This document shows positions 5,861 to 7,469 of a stretch of DNA of 7,469 bases, piece after piece (the stretch's first letter is position 1; every line of letters begins with the position of its first letter). A program made the translations under genes and the position numbers. This DNA is from Candidatus Heimdallarchaeota archaeon (GTDB lineage Archaea; Asgardarchaeota; Heimdallarchaeia; JABLTI01): assembly GCA_030667035.1 (NCBI GenBank), contig DAOUWQ010000059.1:1-7469 (forward strand). The letters run 5' to 3'. Under the pieces are notes generated by a model that worked only from the letters and a program-made list of their open reading frames with translations, ran no database searches and was not told the DNA's origin.

Positions 5861-7357
5861 ATGGCTAGAAAATTTGATAGAAATGTATTCATGTTATCAA
5901 TATTATTTATCATTTTCTGTTTGCCAATCTTTTTATCAGTTACTAGAATAGGCTCAGAGGACACTCGTCAATTTTCAATCTATAATACTAATTGGGATGG
6001 TACAAGCATCCTGAAAGAAAATTTAGAAAGCGAAGGATATGAGTTTCAGCCAGTAGTTTCAACATTGAACTCATTAACACGAATAGATAATTTGGGAGTA
6101 TTAGCTCTTGTGGGTCCAACAATATTTTTCGACCCAACAGAAACAGTTGCTTTAGCATATTTCATTATGAGAGGTGGTAGCGTATTAATAGCTGATGACT
6201 TTGGAAGTGCAAATGATATCCTTGGTCTTGTTAATACAATAATTGCTCCATTTGTTGATAGTATTGATACTTCAGGATTTGGCGTTGCTGGAATTCCACT
6301 TCAAGGATTAAAAGTGAATAAATCATTATTAATGGATTATGAATCATATCATCTAAGTCCAGTAATGCCCGTAATTAAGTATTTCATAAGTGGTGATGGA
6401 TTACCTTCTACTAGTGGTGTGACTCAAGTAGTTACAAGTTATCCTTCAGCAATTAGCTTTTTAGCTTATGATGAAGCAACAGATACTACTCATTGGGTTC
6501 CTGCGTTCTCAATCGGAGGAGTACCTATCCCTTCGGGAATTGCTGCAAGCACATCACATAGCTGGTTGGAAAAGGATGTTGATAAAGCGAGAAATGGTGA
6601 TTTTATTATGGATGATGACGAGTGGAGTGGTATACCATTCTCTGTTATGGTTCCAATACCTTTAGGAGCTGTAGGATTGGGTAATATTCTGATTTGTACA
6701 GATCCAAGCATTTTCATCAATGAGTTAATGAGTATGTCCCAATATTACAATGCTCAATATGCTAGCAATCTATTTGATTGGTTAGATATTAATGGTTCAA
6801 GAACTATTTTCTATGATGAAGGGCATCTTGCTCCTTCCAAAGGTCGAGCATTTTTGAGTATTTTTGATCCATTTAGCTATGTGAGTATGTATTTACGCTA
6901 TATCAATTCATTTACTATGTTTCCTTTGCTTGCACCATTTTTCCCAATTATTGCTTTAATTTTCCTTAAACGTAACTATCCAAAAAGTCGAGGTATGTCT
7001 CCATTATTAATGACGAAAATCAAACAAAAGAAATCTCGATCATTCTTTGCTGCGAAAATGGCTTGGTATGTTAATTACGAGCAATATGATAAAGCGCTAA
7101 ATGTTCTGTATAAACGTTTGAAAAGAAGACTTGACCGCAAATTTGATTGCGGATTGAATATTGACTCTAATCAAATTATGGAGCTGCTCGAAAACCAGTA
7201 TTCTGGGAAATTTAATTACGATCATCTATTGAAGAATCTTAAAAGCGTTGAACAATTTACTGAAAAGAAAAAGAAGGTTACAGAGGAAGATTTCCTTGCT
7301 CTAGTATTAGAGTTGAAAAATATTGAAGATATAATAACTAAACCTAAGTCACGATAA
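5861..7357 (+). CDS. DUF4350-like membrane protein of a MoxR-type cluster
   Basis: The product is 498 residues from the ATG at 5861, which stands 8 nt after GAGGA; the ATG at 5855 is only 2 nt away from that site. In numbering from 5855, an N-terminal membrane helix (11-29) is followed by an extracytoplasmic DUF4350-type alpha/beta domain (about 38-130). Its marks are YNTNWDGTSILKENLESEGY, then LGVLALVGPTIFFDPTE and YFIMRGGSVLIADDFG, the usual 'add a ladder, read a cliff' strand pattern ending in a GG turn. RTIFYDEGHLAPS (about 316-328) corresponds to the DE-H motif common in this family before the second membrane helix (about 353-372). A basic, helical cytoplasmic tail of about 125 residues follows. 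It lies 33 bp after the DUF4129-bearing gene, so it is co-transcribed. The family's biochemical role is not established; its genes accompany MoxR ATPases and DUF58 proteins in envelope-related clusters. Confidence 0.8.
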   Translation: MARKFDRNVFMLSILFIIFCLPIFLSVTRIGSEDTRQFSIYNTNWDGTSILKENLESEGYEFQPVVSTLNSLTRIDNLGVLALVGPTIFFDPTETVALAYFIMRGGSVLIADDFGSANDILGLVNTIIAPFVDSIDTSGFGVAGIPLQGLKVNKSLLMDYESYHLSPVMPVIKYFISGDGLPSTSGVTQVVTSYPSAISFLAYDEATDTTHWVPAFSIGGVPIPSGIAASTSHSWLEKDVDKARNGDFIMDDDEWSGIPFSVMVPIPLGAVGLGNILICTDPSIFINELMSMSQYYNAQYASNLFDWLDINGSRTIFYDEGHLAPSKGRAFLSIFDPFSYVSMYLRYINSFTMFPLLAPFFPIIALIFLKRNYPKSRGMSPLLMTKIKQKKSRSFFAAKMAWYVNYEQYDKALNVLYKRLKRRLDRKFDCGLNIDSNQIMELLENQYSGKFNYDHLLKNLKSVEQFTEKKKKVTEEDFLALVLELKNIEDIITKPKSR

Positions 7358-7383
7358 TTTAGAATAAATAAAAACTAAATAAA

Positions 7384-7393
7384 AAAAACTAAC
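7384..7393 (+). repeat. Second copy of AAAAACTAAC
   Basis: This copy lies in the 51-bp gap before the last gene, followed at once by GGGGT (7394-7398). A related AAAAACTAA occurs at 7370-7378 in the same gap. Confidence 0.25.
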
Positions 7394-7408
7394 GGGGTAT
7401 GTAAAAAA

Positions 7409-7469
7409 ATGTCTGAGTTTGCACCTCCACCCCCTCCACCTTCAGAAAAAATTGTTTCTGGTCCCGCAG
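7409..7469 (+). CDS. Start of next operon gene, possibly MoxR-type ATPase (3'-truncated)
   Basis: Only 20 full codons are visible: MSEFAPPPPPPSEKIVSGPA. GGGGT lies 10 nt before the ATG. A proline run followed by a short polar segment is a plausible flexible N-terminus ahead of a folded domain. The function is inferred from position only: DUF4350 and DUF4129 genes are commonly next to a MoxR AAA+ ATPase. No Walker or other catalytic motif is within the window. Confidence 0.55.
   Translation, partial: MSEFAPPPPPPSEKIVSGPA

Noticed and set aside
1..7469. CRISPR array, insertion sequence or attachment site
   Set aside because: No regularly spaced direct repeats, transposase, terminal inverted repeats or target-site duplications were seen.

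Overview
The window looks archaeal. TATA boxes of the TTTATATA/TTTAAATA type precede gene starts, Shine-Dalgarno sites are of the GGTGA/GGAG type, one gene encodes an ArsR-like winged-helix protein, and another encodes a surface protein rich in N-glycosylation sequons. The DNA is AT-rich with compact operons. An Asgard-type or related lineage is a reasonable guess, but no marker gene here fixes the taxon.

Layout: (i) 1-713 (+) is the 3' part of an unrecognised gene ending in a coiled coil. (ii) 735-765 is a perfect 9-bp inverted repeat between convergent genes, a likely two-way terminator. (iii) 2600-765 (-) is a two-gene operon: a coiled-coil/winged-helix protein followed by an unrecognised protein. 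Upstream lie a TATA box, a 17-bp palindrome set against it, and a 29-codon leader ORF. (iv) 2800-3346 has no convincing protein gene but holds nested inverted repeats with compensating G.U pairs and raised GC, a candidate structured RNA. (v) 3362-7469 (+) is a second operon: a large surface protein with a DUF4129-like cytoplasmic tail (interrupted by one in-frame TGA), a DUF4350-like membrane protein, and the first 20 codons of a third gene.

DUF4350 and DUF4129 proteins usually travel with MoxR AAA+ ATPases and DUF58 proteins, so the second operon is probably a MoxR-type membrane module whose ATPase begins at 7409. That gene is cut off here, so this is inference. The divergent winged-helix operon may control itself through its palindrome; nothing seen shows that it controls the MoxR-like operon.

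The points most worth a second look are the single TGA that splits an otherwise continuous surface-protein frame, the folded intergenic region, and the leader ORF with its operator.
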